Shown: positions 35,058 through 47,738, numbered from the stretch's first letter. The stretch: 64,000 nucleotides of DNA from Fragilariopsis cylindrus CCMP1102 (GCA_900095095.1 FMBT01000370.1:124001-188000); one strand, 5' to 3'. Numbers and translations are program-made. Notes: generated by a model not told the origin, from the letters alone.

Positions 35058-35466
35058 TCCTATTTACTTTGCTCCTGGTCTGTTGTTAGTTTGTGTAGTT
35101 CTCAAGACAACATCGATCTCCTCAATAAAGAAAATGCTAAAGTACGCAGAAATCTTATGATGATGTTGTTGTGGTGTCAAAAGAAGATGTGATTTATTTT
35201 CAATTTATGATGGAATGATGGATGTTGTTGACCACAGAAAGATTATTTTGTAGCGTCCGTCCTGCGAATCAAAAATCTCATACTTGTACGTACTAGTAAG
35301 TTTGAGTTCAAAGTGTGATCGACCGTGTTCACAGAAAAATCAATCAATCTTTCTTCAAATTTAAAAAATTCAAACATATCTCGACCTCTCGACATCCCAT
35401 CATTACAGTACGCACATTACATCAACCTCCACAACATCTTAATAAGAGCACTACGACGATAAGACA
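35058..35466. promoter_or_regulatory. divergent intergenic region
   Basis: About 0.41 kb shared by the valyl-tRNA synthetase and the 2OG oxygenase start codons. TACAGTAC occurs near 35405; no other element is recognised. Confidence 0.45.
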
Positions 35467-37001
35467 ATGCAATACTTCTTTCTGGCATGTCTCTTAGCAT
35501 GCGCTCCCTATCACGCTAACAATGGGATGATATGTAGTAGGCCTGTGATCTTCGTTCTCGTTTTTGTCGCTGTCGTACTCATGTTAACGGAAATTGGCGA
35601 GGTCTCGGCTCTTACGCAGCAACAGCACGGAAGGGGAGAAGAAGTGAATACAGATAATAATACTCCTCCTCCATTATCACATGATGAAATTGAATTCTTA
35701 AAATCTCTTGATTATTTAGAAAGAGACGACGTCGAATCAGCTTACGCTGTCCTTGAAAGAAATTTTATGGATAGTGCTCGGAATCCTGATCCAGAAAAAA
35801 GGATAAATCGTCTTAGTCAACGAAAAATTAGTTTGGGTGGTGGTACGACATTTACATCAGAATATAAATTACGAGCTGACTTGGAGCAGGCGCGGCATTT
35901 AGCAGAAACATTATACGACAATGAACGAGGAGATCGACAAAAGGCAGAATTCTTTGCATCGGTCGTTGCTCCTGTGTATGAAACCGTAAGTACAATACAA
36001 TTATTGTATAAATCAAATCCATGTTTCTATTTCCTAGGATAGAAAATCCGAGCCAACATAAGAACACTTTCACTCATAAGAATATTGATTGTTGCCGCAT
36101 CTATAATTTTACCTTATCTATTTATTTACTTATTTTGTTTGAAGATTCTATCGCGGATACCGACGCTCGAACAATTGGACGAGACGATGGGACTGTACAA
36201 GTTCCAACGACAAGATGTCGAAGATGGTATCATGGGTGTTTATAATCGAGCATTACACGTACCAGACGTCCCCGCAACTCGAGCTGATGGATCACATATT
36301 CCAATATTCGGAAAAACTTTAGATCCTGCTCAAATCCAAAGAGAATGGGTTGAGTCGAATGGTATCGTTGTCGTCGACGATGTTTTGTCGAAAGAAACAT
36401 TGGATTTGATCCAACAAAAAATAATGTGGGAAAGTACCGTATGGTATCAAACAAAACTCCCACAACGCTTTGGTGGGTACGCTGGTGCATATATTGACGA
36501 TGGACTTCATCAAAGAATCCTATTACAACTCTCGATCGAATTACGAAAACTCTTGCCTGATATCTTCGATGGTCATCCATTAAAATATATGTGGGCATAC
36601 AAATACGATTCGGATTCGAACTTGGGGGAATTAACTTACACGCTGATGAGGCAGCTATCAATGTAAACTTGTGGTTAACGCCTAACGAAGCTAATCTCGA
36701 TCCCAATAGTGGAGGATTAGTCATATACACTGTGAAACCACCACAGGATTGGGACTTTGAACTATATAATCGCGACACCGATTTTGTTTACGAACACTTG
36801 CTGAAACCATCAAATTTTGCGAACATAACTGTACCGTATCGAGTAAACCGGGCGGTCATTTTTGATTCGGCATTGTTCCATAACAGCGACGAATTCACTT
36901 TTCGCAAAGGCTACAAAAACCGTAGAATAAATTTGACACTTTTGTATGGAGATATGGAAAAACAACAGCAACCGCTATCACAAGAATCTTCTGAGCTTTG
37001 A
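35467..37001 (+). CDS. secretory-pathway 2-oxoglutarate/Fe(II) oxygenase-like protein
   Basis: Exons 35467-35985 and 36145-37001 (159-bp intron, GTAAGTAC donor). The N-terminus has hydrophobic segments (MQYFFLACLLACAPYHA and VIFVLVFVAVVLMLTEI), one of which is probably a signal peptide or anchor; Met at 35527 is an alternative start. The C-terminal half has jelly-roll features: EWVESNGIVVVDDVLSKETL, KYMWAYKYDSDSNLG then GINLHADEAAINVNLWLTP (metal-binding H-x-D), ANLDPNSGGLVIY, and ALFHNSD, with a downstream Arg in YKNRRINLTL. Substrate is unknown. The frame breaks near 36627 in a G5 run; a sixth G gives NLGGINLHADEA and a 458-residue protein, so a sequencing undercall is likely. Confidence 0.75.
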
Positions 37002-37521
37002 GAGACGCATTTATATCCATGTGCAATAAAGGCTCCGTAGCATATCATCAAAATACGCAATGGATGGTTCATGCTCTCTCTCTCTCTCTGTTTAAAGGTT
37101 CATCTTTCATTCTGAGGATTTCCTTACATGGAATCGGTCATTAGAAATGTCCATGTTGCAATATTACTATCTTCAATCGAATGCGCACTGAAATGTGTAA
37201 TATGGCCTACCTGCGGTCACCTACCTCAAAAGGAAGTAACTTCTTTTTTGCGTTACGAAATGCGGTCGATGTTGGAGAGTTTAAAAAGTAGATATGCTTT
37301 ATTGAATCATATCCGACTTCATTGGAATTTCGTTTTCAAATCACATGAATACATACGGGCACGTAGATTAAAATCCTAGTATACACCACACAGATATATT
37401 TCCTTGGCAGTAACGTAGCTATAAAAACATTCGTTGTCAAAGATAGAGTATTCGTCGTTAACTAATACTTAGAATATCGTATAAAATAATTTTTCTGAAT
37501 GAATGAGTTTGCGTCATCAGT

Positions 37522-37551
<30 letters not shown>
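37002..37551. other. convergent intergenic region
   Basis: About 0.55 kb containing the 3' ends of two convergent genes and TC microsatellites (37076-37089 and 37525-37552). The last lies immediately beside the stop codon of the HSP70-like gene. An 83-codon plus-strand frame at 37128 has no supporting features. Confidence 0.6.

Positions 37552-37552
<1 letters not shown>
37525..37552. repeat. TC microsatellite
   Basis: About 14 TC units directly adjoining the stop codon of the minus-strand HSPA13-like gene. Confidence 0.9.
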
Positions 37553-39464
37553 TAGTCGTTTACAGAAGCAGCTCCGTATGCTACAGTGATATCAGGATCG
37601 ATGTGTGTATTGAGTTGTGCTTTGGGGAAGGCTCGACGGACTAGTTCTCGTATTTGCGGCATCCGCGTCGTTCCACCAACCATAACGATTTCATCGACCT
37701 CATCTCGTGATAATGTTAAATCATCCAACAGACGTGTAGCGGGAATTACCGATCGATTGAATAATGGTACAACAGCGGTATTGTATTCTTCCAAAGTTAT
37801 CTCGAGCGTTTCTAAGTAAAGTGATTCGCATAAGGTTTGCACAGAGGGGGACGTCCCAGTGAAGGCTGGCAAGGCCAAACACTTCGCCGTAGCTACAATC
37901 GACTTCTCTTCACTTTCCTTTTCTTTATCATGTTGCTGAGAAAGCGCGATTTTAACTTTTTCTCCCAGTGTATGAAATGACGAAACACTGCAGAGGGGTA
38001 GGTCATCTGTAATGCGATCGCACGATGAGACCAATATTTCCGCTATATCCTCCTCATCGTCTGCACTCTTGACGTCCTGGACAACTCCATTATAACCAGT
38101 TAGATTCTCTAACACCGAGGAGTGTTGTCGTGTGAGCAAGTGAGCGACGGCCGCGTCAAAGTCGGCTCCACCTAATCGATCATCACCATCGCTCCCAATA
38201 ACCTCGCAGTATCCCTCGCTGACATGTAAGACAGAAATGTCGAGGGTTCCACCACCCTATATTAATCCAGAAACGACGAGTGAAGTTAGTAAGATTTATC
38301 AGAAAAAATAATTGATAAGGAAAATATCAGTACATTTTTGTAGGTAGTGGTTTAAAACGTCACACTTACAAAATCATATACCAAGATCTTTTCAACGCCC
38401 TCCTTTTTGTGCAGACCGTAGGCTAATGCCGCCGCAGTTGGTTCTTCTAATACCCGAGCAACAGAGACACCAGCAAGTTGGAATGCTTCGAAGGTACGTC
38501 GACGTTGATGAGCATCAAATTTAGCAGGTACTGCTAAAACAGCTGATTTTACATTACCGTGTCCTAAAAACTCCCGTGTTAGCACCATTAGATAATTCAC
38601 TACATATCCACCGACCTGTTGAGGTGATAATGCAACGTTGCTGTGGTCGGCACGAAATACTGATTCCAGTGGTGGCAATACTCTTGTATTATCATCATTA
38701 TTATTATTATCCCCCTCGATACGGTGTTGTTCTTTTTCTTTTTCAACTATAAATTCAACTTCTTGTCGTAATTCATTAACGGCCTCATCGTCATATGGTC
38801 GACCTAGGACGCGTTTCGCATGGAAGAATGTTTGATGTGGATGTGTATCGATCCGTCGTTTGGCAGTTTGTCCGACAGCAATTTGTGATGGATGGGGTTC
38901 TAATAAAGTTTTCGTTTTTGACGATGGACCTACTTTAATTTCTTTCGATTCCTTCTGCAGGTCGTACACACTAACCACAGATGGTATAATTGGTGATCCT
39001 GTCAATGGATCAGAAACACAATCAATAACACCAACACCCTTTGACAATCGCTGGACACAAATTACTGAATTGGTCGTGCCTAAGTCTATACCAGCTACCG
39101 ATGCCCGACCTCGGAATCCACGCATACCAGCTACCGATACAACCAATACTACTACACCGATCAATGACGGTACCAACGATTCTAATCCACCGGAAGGATT
39201 GTCTTTTCCATGCTTTTTGAGTGCCTTCGACGATGAATGTCTTTTTTTCTTCTTGGCTGTTATTATTGATTTCGTCGTCGTCGTCGTATCATTATCAGAG
39301 GAAATTGCGACGATCGATGTGAATTCTCCATCCTTGTCACGCTTGCCTCGTCGCCGCCGCTGTCGTTGTATCGATACTCTTGCTGTTTCTGGTTGCTGTG
39401 TTTTCATCATTTGGGTCGTTTTCTTTGTCGTTTTCATAGTATCTCCTTCGTTTGCTCGGCACAT
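37552..39464 (-). CDS. HSPA13/STCH-like membrane-anchored HSP70 ATPase-domain protein
   Basis: Exons 39464-38370 and 38256-37552 (113-bp intron, phase 0) give 599 residues. A long Lys/Arg/Thr-rich N-terminus leads to a membrane segment, LVPSLIGVVVLVVSVAGM, directly before the HSP70 ATPase core: GIDLGTTNSVICVQ (phosphate 1), PAKFDAHQRRRTFEAFQLAG, LEEPTAAALAYGLHKK (connect 1), DFGGGTLDISVLHV across the intron (phosphate 2), and VMVGGTTRMPQIRELV (adenosine). It stops soon after DPDITVAYGAASVND, so there is no peptide-binding domain, as in animal STCH/HSPA13. An insert of about 40 low-complexity residues sits before the last subdomain. The anchor suggests ER or plastid-surrounding membrane; no KDEL-type signal is seen. 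Confidence 0.85.
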
Positions 39465-40074
39465 CGTACGTACGAGCTTTGGCGTGTTGGATTTCTTTTT
39501 CTTTGGGTATGTGCCGTGTCACCAGTCGTGATGGTATTCTGCGCTTTTGTTTGCTGTGGGTAAGTTTATTATTGTATCCGATGCAGATCCGATGTTCGTG
39601 AGTTGCTTGAATTGTTCACCTAATAATTTATCAAAAATTCTTGTCGTCGTCGTCGTCGTCGTTTTCGTTGTTGTGTACACATTCGAACATTGTACAGTAT
39701 TTTTTTTGTGGTGGGGGAAGGGATGACGACTACTGTACAATCAGTAATACACAATAAGCAACGTAATAATGTTTCGCGCCACACCAGCGTCATACGTACA
39801 GTACAGTACAAGCAACTGCGCGTGAATAAAATCTGAAATCAGAAAATCTTACGCGACATCATCACAGGCGAAATTCAAGAATTGACAAGATTGAATTCAG
39901 GAAGATAAAACAACAACAAACCGAGGGCAGCCATCGACAACAAACAGCCAAACATCGATTTCAATTTGACTCTCAGGTAAACTGGGTCCATATTTATCGT
40001 AATCTTAACGAATAAGTCAAACTGAAATCGAATAATAAACAGCACATTCTCCGTAATTCACGTCTCCGAAAATA
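39465..40074. promoter_or_regulatory. divergent intergenic region
   Basis: About 0.6 kb between two divergent genes. It contains GTCGTCGTCGTCGTC runs near 39643-39663 and GTACAGTACAGTACA at 39797-39811. No gene is seen. Confidence 0.45.
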
Positions 40075-43000
40075 ATGCCGTCGTCGTCCGTCGTCGTGAT
40101 TCATTCATCTTCGCCGAAAAGGGATTACGAAATATTGGTCGATATTCTTCCTAGAAGATTTCAATCTGACGATACCGGCGACTTCAATAACGGCAGCAAT
40201 AGCAGCAGCAGTAGATCGTATTCATTCGTGGCACCGTCTACGTCTGTCAGCAACGATGATACTAGTAGTGGTATGATAAACGACAACTCTGGTGATACGA
40301 TCATATTGCTTCCGACGATGAAGATATCATCGAACGGCAGCGTCAATGGAGGATCAATTACTGGAACTATCGAACAAGAATTTGAGACCGTGTCTCTCAC
40401 TAATAATACGATGACGAACGCAAATAAGAATACAAACATAAATACAAATACAACCTCGTTCGCTGTTTTGATTTTAAATAATACAGATGAATTTCGATTG
40501 ATGACGGAACTCATTTCTGAAAAGGAGGGATTACTAGTAGAAGAAAGTAAAATAGAAAAAGCACTATCATCGTTACAAAAATCATCATCGTCGTTGGCAA
40601 AATTTGTTCTTCCTGGTGGCTGTTTAGTGACTCTCACTACATCCCATCCTTGGACGAATAATAACACCCGAAGAAAGGTTGTCGAATTTATGACAACACC
40701 TATAACAGATAAAGCAACACCATCAACATTCTTATCAGAAACGGAGAGGATCTCAAACAACAATTCAAAGAAGTCCCGAACCGACTCCATGAGAAGATCA
40801 ATGTCAATGTCCGATATAATACCACCGATGGTTACAACGAACAAAAATAATTACAGCGGTAGTAGCAACAACATTGAAAACAATAACATTCGAAGGAACA
40901 ATGCAATAATCCCCACTCTTCAGTCTAAAGTTCTGTCGTTTGATGGAAAATATCAATCAGTACCGTTAAATTCACAAACTTCATTTCCAATAGAAACAGA
41001 ACTTTTTACAGGACGACTACTGTTGATAATACGACCTAGTGACGATCCAGCAAAAGTTGATCCGTACTGGAATGAACGGATCTTTTCTAAAAAGAAACGA
41101 CGAGTTGTCATGCAACTTCAGGGTAAATTAAAATACAAACCGAAGGGGAAAATATATGCTGGGATGGAAATTTCTGATCCAATGAAATTAGGATTAATTG
41201 CAAATGGACTATGTAATATCATATTAAAAATGACAAAGAGTTTTAATCCACTACTGCATTATTCCTTCGGTACCAAAGATGAACGGGCTCATATATGCTT
41301 CCCAGCCTCAACATTCTTTGAACGGTTGGTAGTAACGCCACCAGATGAGACACCACCAGAAATGGGAATTGAATTCGTTGAACTACCGGATGCGGTTGCG
41401 GATCGAAAGGCATATAAAACTCAAATTGATTGGAACACAGACGATACATATTCTATGAGTTTTTATACCCAGTATATTGACTTTCCTACCTGGTCCGTTG
41501 TATCGTTACCAGTGGGGAGGGATATTTCATTACAAACTTTCTGGGGGAATTCATTTGCCAGTGTGGTTCTGTACGAGGTAGATAAAGATCAAGATGAATA
41601 TAAATCACATTTAACTGAATCGAATCGATACCTGCTGGGACTACGATTCAAGCATTTGGGAAAAGATGGTACAATCGCTCCTCGCCAATCATCGAACGCC
41701 GCCCTCCTTGAACAACAAGATGAGTTCAGTGAAGGTGGAGACGGAAGCGAATGGAGCGGCGATGAATCCCGACACGTTAGTGAGGGCGAATCAATATCGA
41801 CAGCGGGTGATCTCGCACTCATGCCGGCATTTGACGAAGAATATGTAATGGACGACGATGAGGATAATACGACGGAATTTTACGATACCATGGAATGCTT
41901 ACCAGCAGGTGGTGCTGGGGAAATTTCCTCCTTGGAACTCATGTCAACCAGTTCACATAATACCCTTTTGAGTGTCATCGATACATACTGTCCATGTTGG
42001 ATCGATATGTTTTCTAAGCGTGGAAAGTATGTTCAGATGTATGCATTTTGCAATGGTGGAACAAAACGACAACAACAACATCCGTTGTTTCGTACGAGTG
42101 ACTTGGCTGAAGAAATTTTTAAGGGTAGAGAAATTGCAGAAGTTGACGATCGATTTTCTAACCGAGTATCGTCAGCAGAACGTACGAGAAGGATTCTTGG
42201 GTTGAAATATGCGGACGCAAACGTACACAAAAGGAATCAAACTCAGTTACAACTATTTCACAAAGTATCGTGTCGTTTTGATGCTAAATTTTTGAGCAGA
42301 AAAGAACCAACGATTAAGAAAGTTGGTGGCATTAAATCTGGATACGTAGCTCGAGCCTTAAGCGACCGGCATTGGAAAGAAGAGAGAATGGTCCTCCTTG
42401 ACGATGGGATTATATTTCATCATGTGGAAGGCTCTAAAACCAATTTTCGTATTTCGTTATCGAGTGTCATCGATGTGTCCGTACCAGAAAATACCGATCT
42501 CCTTCCTTTGCCGTCCTATCATTACCTACAAGTCGAAACTTTCGTCCGCGTTACTTATCTCATGTTTCGTTCTGAGGAGGAAAGAAATTCATGGGCCCTA
42601 ACTTTGGATAGACTGTTAGAAACTCGTGGTTCTGTCCGTTCATTTTCGAAGGAGCTTATCCAATCCGATGACCCTGTACATGAGTTTCTAAGTAAGTCAA
42701 CAATGTGGAGTTGTCAGAAACGTAAGATTCTAAATTGCCGACGCCATAGCTTTCGAACGACCCGCTCGAAGACTCCAGAAGATACTTTGAGACTCGCAGA
42801 GCGTGCATTGGCTAAGGTATTGTCCTTAAATCCTAAAGGAGGAGCGAATGATTCAGACCTACGCGATTTCCTCGACTGCGCATCATCACTGAAAGATGCA
42901 GATGCTCATTCTTTGAACGAAGAAGAAAAAATGAGTTTCTTTTTGAACGTTTATCACATTATGATAATGCATTCCTATATTATTCTTGGTCCACCTGTTT

Positions 43001-43737
43001 CTGGACCAGAATGGATCTCCTATTTCAACACCATTGCCTACCAATGTTCCGATGACATATTGTACGTATTCCAAAACAAATGTTCGTTCAATTTGTTGTT
43101 TACGTGTATTTGATATTGATTTGCACACACGCGCGCGCCACACCACACACACACACACACAAAATTCCCTATTACACTCTAACATTTTCCATTTTATTCT
43201 TTTCGTTAAACCGTTTAAAGTTCCTTGGCTGAACTCGAACATAACATCATCCGAGCTAAAATGAGTTATCCCTCCAATTTTCTGTCACGATTTGTCCTAC
43301 CAAAGTCTCAGTATCACTTTGCTTTAGTCCGACCAGACTTTCGAATTAATTTTGCGCTTAATGCAGGATCACTGAGTGTGCCCACATCTTCTGTACCAGT
43401 ATACAAGGCCGATATATTAAGTAAACAATTGAACCAAATCACGCGACAATTCGTTGGATATACTATATCCGCGAAACTAAAAAAAGGATCTAAAGATGAT
43501 GTCCAAATCACTTTGCCTAAAATCTGCCAATGGTTTGCTGAAGACTTTGGACCAAATGCATCTGCCAGTGACGTGATAGTAGCAATTGAACCGTATCTGA
43601 GCAATGAGAAAAGGGAAGCTATGCGTATAATTTGGAACCCCAAAAAGAATATATATGACATTGGTATTTTCAGTCTCAAGTATCTACCGTTTAATTATGA
43701 ATGTAGATTCTTGACTGCCTCAACTGATCTAAGCTAA
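40075..43737 (+). CDS. DUF1769 - PH - DUF547 multidomain protein
   Basis: Exons 40075-43061 and 43221-43737 (159-bp intron, phase 2, GTACGTAT donor) give 1167 residues. After a disordered Ser/Asn-rich lead, a region from about residue 310 (FTGRLLLIIRPSDDP, KYKPKGKIYAGMEISDPMKL, SFGTKDERAHICFPAS) matches the order of DUF1769 proteins. A pleckstrin-homology-like fold follows at about 760-860 (GYVARALSDRHWKEERMVLL ... SEEERNSWALTLDRLLETRG). The C-terminal part is DUF547, with FFLNVYHIMIMHSYIILGPP, then LPKSQYHFALVRPDFRINFA and an all-helical end. PH domains bind phosphoinositides or proteins; the role of the other domains is unknown. Domain names are from recalled patterns, most secure for PH and DUF547. 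Confidence 0.75.
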
Positions 43738-44553
43738 GACCGGCTACTTCCATCCAATACTGTGGCGTATATATACGAAAGTAGCTAAATGTAGTGATAA
43801 ATTAAACCAACAGAAGTATTTCTATTATTATTTATCAACACCCTTATGAGAAAGGGAATATCTTTGTGCTTTTCCCATAGATATACTCATATATATATAT
43901 AATATTATATTATAGTATGACCAAGAATAGAAAGAAGCGCGTCATTATAAACGTACTCACATCTAACGAGCGATTTTACGGAGTCTTTCGAATAGAGTGA
44001 GTCGTCATAAGAATTACTAATAATGATATTTTATCAGTTCACGGGGGAAGTTTCACCGAAAATCGATCGAAGTCGTATTCGTGGCGATGTTGCCACATAA
44101 GACAATTTTGGCGCATAATAAATCTTAATAATGTTCGCTGTTTGACAGAGTTTTTCGCTTAGATTTTAGATTTTAGACTCATAAATAATAATTTTTAGTG
44201 CCAACTCCAACTGTGACTAAATTACGAGCGACGTCGATGTTCTCTTCGACATCGTAATTTTTTTTCGCAACAGATGCACATTTTTGGTAGCGCTGAATGC
44301 GAAGAAGGCAATAACATACACAATGCAAGAATTCCGACACAACGCAAGAATTCCGTCTACATTGTACTCGCATATTATACGGCAATATTCTCTATGTTCT
44401 GCAATTTCTCCGAGTCACATTTTACTTCCTTCCTTGCTTTTTGTATGCTCAGAATGCATTCATAGAAGAGGAAACATAAATTACAAAGCAGCTTCAATAA
44501 TATTACTTGTATTACATGATCTATATCATTAGATTATTCTTGAACGAAAAATA
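43738..44553. other. intergenic region
   Basis: About 0.8 kb of A+T-rich sequence with an AT-rich run near 43893-43915 and a short direct repeat, GCAAGAATTCCG, near 44325 and 44345. No supported gene; a 68-codon minus-strand frame at 44385-44179 is noted elsewhere. Confidence 0.5.
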
Positions 44554-45199
44554 ATGAGCACAATGGCCTCATTCTACAAACCAAATACGATTTCACTTCT
44601 TTTTGTCTTGGCGATGCTTCTCTTCAATCTTCGGGATACAAGTCATGCGTTCGTCCCTGCTTCGACTTCGAGTCAAGTATATTCTTCCAACATACCAGCA
44701 ATAAACGGTGCATCGTCTGTAACCGTTGCTGGTGGAAGAACTCGTGTGGTTGTTTCTTTCTCACCACAAGTGCATAGTATTATGAGTGTCGCGGATGTGA
44801 CGGCGAAAATATTTGCAGCAGGTCTTCCCGCAAAGATTCTTATTATGAAGGATGCCTCCGGTGCATCGTCTTCGTTACTAGAGCTAACCAATTACGCTGA
44901 TCCAGAACTCCAGGCAGAGCTCCTTCTCGATTTTTCACATCTTTTCCTCGATACCACCCGCATTCATCAAGACATCGGGAACAGCACTGAAATACGCCCA
45001 AGTGATTGGTCGAATCTCTTTCATCATGATTGGTTTTCTTCCTGACCATAATTTTCATTCGGAAGAGATGGCATTGCAAGTATTTCTTTTGGGACTAAGC
45101 ATTCAGAAGATAATTGCTTCTCACCAAGAACCGGAACTGGCCGATGCTAGTGCAAGTGTTTCTGTTGAGACTAATCGTACAGAAACATGCAACATATGA
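44554..45199 (+). CDS. small plastid-targeted protein of unknown function
   Basis: The protein starts with a clear signal peptide (TISLLFVLAMLLFNLRDTSHA) followed by FVPASTSSQ, an archetypal diatom plastid cleavage motif, and a Ser-rich transit segment. The first frame runs to 45045 and ends RPSDWSNLFHHDWFSS. The next frame, open to 45199, encodes LKYAQVIGRISFIMIGFLPD then EEMALQVFLLGLSIQKIIAS, which looks more like a membrane segment of a conserved plastid protein. Removing one T from the T5 run near 44930 joins them in frame (ELLLDFHIF...) for 214 residues; no GT-AG intron fits. No family name is recognised. The second part could be thylakoid or envelope bound. Confidence 0.65.
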
Positions 45200-45446
45200 C
45201 TACAGGGGGAAACAGTCACTGATAGCATTCCGGGTCTGCTTTTATGGTCAACTTCGGACAATCAGCACCACACCACACCACACCACAGCATAATTACATA
45301 TTACATTTTACATTAATACACCATCATAACGTATGGAAACATCATATTTATTTATTTATTTTCGTATAAGTATCATAACAAAAACAAACTCGTTTATACA
45401 TTCATACATTCATTATAATATCATTGCTATGTAAAGAATTAAACTA

Positions 45447-47268
45447 CTAGAATTTGAAGTTTTTCTCTAATTCTTCTTCGTCGTCGTCCGCATTGTTGTG
45501 CTTTCGTTTCTTACGGATGCTCCAGATTCGTCACCCACTGGTGCCACGGCCTTAGATAGTACACTTTCTGCACCTTCAGGTACAGGCGCTGCAGTTCCTG
45601 CAGCTGTCGCTGCTCCTGGAACCACATATCGAACGTCGGATTGAAAGATACCGCTTTGACCACCTTGTTCCGAGCTGCACCGGTCTCCAAGACTTGGTAC
45701 AATCTTTTTGGAGGAGGTGCTGGTGTTTCATCTCCAGCTGGTTGCTTCCGCAAGTCTTCGATTCCACCCGTTGGAGGTGGCAATACTGATTCCGTCCCAT
45801 CTGTGGTTCCTCTTCGTCTTCAGCATCAGATTCCATATCCATATCATCATCGTCGTCGGATTCGGATTCTTCCTCGCTACTACTAGAATCGTCATCACCG
45901 TTGTCCATATCGTCACCATCACCGTCCTGTCCGGGATAATCTCCTCCCACTGGGAGTCCTCCCCACGAAGCTTTGAGAACAGTTTTTCCGTCACTTGTTA
46001 CCAGTTCTCTGCCGTCGTTTTCATCATCTCCGTCACCACCACTACCGGGACGACCGAGTGGATTACCTCCGTATAAAGGACGCCCGTACGCATCTACTGG
46101 TGGCTTTCCCCATCCACCGGGATGATACCCATACTGGCAATTAGAATTCGGTAACGGTGCGTTCAATCCTGGAATTTTCAAACGCTGATGATTAGGCGGA
46201 GGTCCGTATCGTTGCATATTCCATAGCCATGGTGGAGGTGCATTCTTCGATCCACCCATTCCTAATGCAATTTGTAAAGATTTACTGAGTGTTCCACCCG
46301 GCTTAATGTCTGTATTTGTTTCTAATTCCTTCCCTTCGTAGTACAGATCACCCCACGAGGTTAAGTTTTTTGGTTTCGTTTGATACTTGAAAAAGGCTTC
46401 GTATAGAATCTTGTAGTCAACGTCCATTGAACCCATTTTGGGATTGACTCTACCTCTATTTGTTTGTTTCGCATTTTGTTTCTCCTCTTCTTCCATGCCG
46501 TGTCACGAATGTTCGCAATTCCGTTTTGATGATAAAGTCGGGTAACTTGAACAAAGTTTTTTCTAATCCTCTTTTTCCCTGTAAGTATTTTCTTTTTCGA
46601 CCCCAATGAAATGGAACCGGGGTCGTATGTGGTATGGCCTTCAATGCGATCAAGAAGTCAGGATCAGCTGCTGTTACATCATGAGCTTCAACTAAATCTG
46701 GTCGTTGTACACGTCGTTTCAAATCAGCAACCGTTGGACGTATCAATTCACGAAGTTTCCGTTTACTTATTGTGGGCTGATCATCGTCATCGTCGTAGCT
46801 ATCATCATCGGAGACTATACTACTTTGATCTTCATTCTTGTCGTCGTTGATATTGTCATCATTCCTGTCGGATTCTGAAGAACCAACAGCGGCTCGTTCA
46901 TGGAATCTTCTTAGGACTTCGTCGATATTGTTGTCTTTTTCTTTTTGTTGCTGCTGCTGTTCCTCCTCATTGTTACTCGAATCATCTCCCTTTGTCATTT
47001 GCGGAGGAAGACCATCGGGAAGTTCCGGCGACGAAGACGAGGACTCAACATCGTTCAGTTTAGTAGTAGCAGCAGCAGTAGAAACGATTGTAGGAAAATC
47101 TGGTGACACATATTCGATCTCAATTTCAATCTCATCTTCATCAGCAGCTTTGGCAGCCGCGTCATCGTTTGCTTTTTTCTCATCGATTTCTTGTTTTCGT
47201 CGTTCCTCCTTTTCCTTCTTTTTGCGCTCACGCTTCCGTTTATTCTTTTCAGCCGCCGATAATCCCAT
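45447..47268 (-). CDS. SF3B2: splicing factor 3b subunit 2 (SF3B2/SF3b145/CUS1), frame disrupted
   Basis: Core U2 snRNP protein that tethers SF3b and contacts SF3B4 and the branch site. A Lys/Glu-rich N-terminus precedes KRKLRELIRPTVADLKRRVQ, TAADPDFLIALKAIPHTTPV, KRKYLQGKRGLEKTLFKLPD, then RVNPKMGSMDVDYKILYEAF, GDLYYEGKELET, APPPWLWNMQRYGPPPNHQR, LKIPGLNAPLPNSNCQYGYH and GGWGKPPVDAYGRPLYGG, all in the order found in human SF3B2. The acidic tract and the C-terminal RKKRKH...NFKF also match. These lie in different frames: five points (near 46529, 46487, 45801, 45673 and 45492), each explained by one missing base, are needed for a continuous 608-residue product. No intron explains them. The gene is essential, so consensus errors are likelier than decay. 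Confidence 0.85.
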
Positions 47269-47738
47269 TATCCGATTTTAAAGTTAATAAAGTGGGTCTA
47301 TTCTCTCCCTATTTCTCTTATTTCAATTTAATATGTACAAGCAGTATTTCATATTTTAATATTGAGTGATGCAACACTTTCTTCATTCTGTTTGTTAGTG
47401 ATTTGTACTGTGCGTACGGTCGAGGGTCAGATCCTCCTTCTGACCATCGTCCGAATGAGATACAATTATTACGCGAGAGTATTAACGCCGCGTGGCTTGT
47501 TGATGATCTTTTCACACGACCACGAATAAATGCATCGATCGAGAATAACACATGAAATGTACCATTCAAACAGATTCAAAATGTTACATATCTTTATCAT
47601 AATAAATCATAAATCCACAATCTATCAAGCAAGCAAGGAAAGAAAGAAAGCAACCATACGAATTATCATCATACATACCATAGACCATAGATAGAGACGT
47701 CAGACTTAACCAAGTAGTAAGAGATAGGCACCAACAAA
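47269..47738. promoter_or_regulatory. divergent intergenic region
   Basis: About 0.47 kb between the SF3B2 and HSP70 start codons, presumably with both promoters. No heat-shock element is evident by eye. Confidence 0.4.

Noticed and set aside
37128-37379. 83-codon plus-strand frame in a convergent interval
   Set aside because: No motifs, and it lies in a likely 3' untranslated region.
44179-44385. Minus-strand 68-codon frame ending ARNLVTVGVGTKNYYL
   Set aside because: The second half looks protein-like, and an AG precedes it, but no upstream exon, ATG context or known family supports it.
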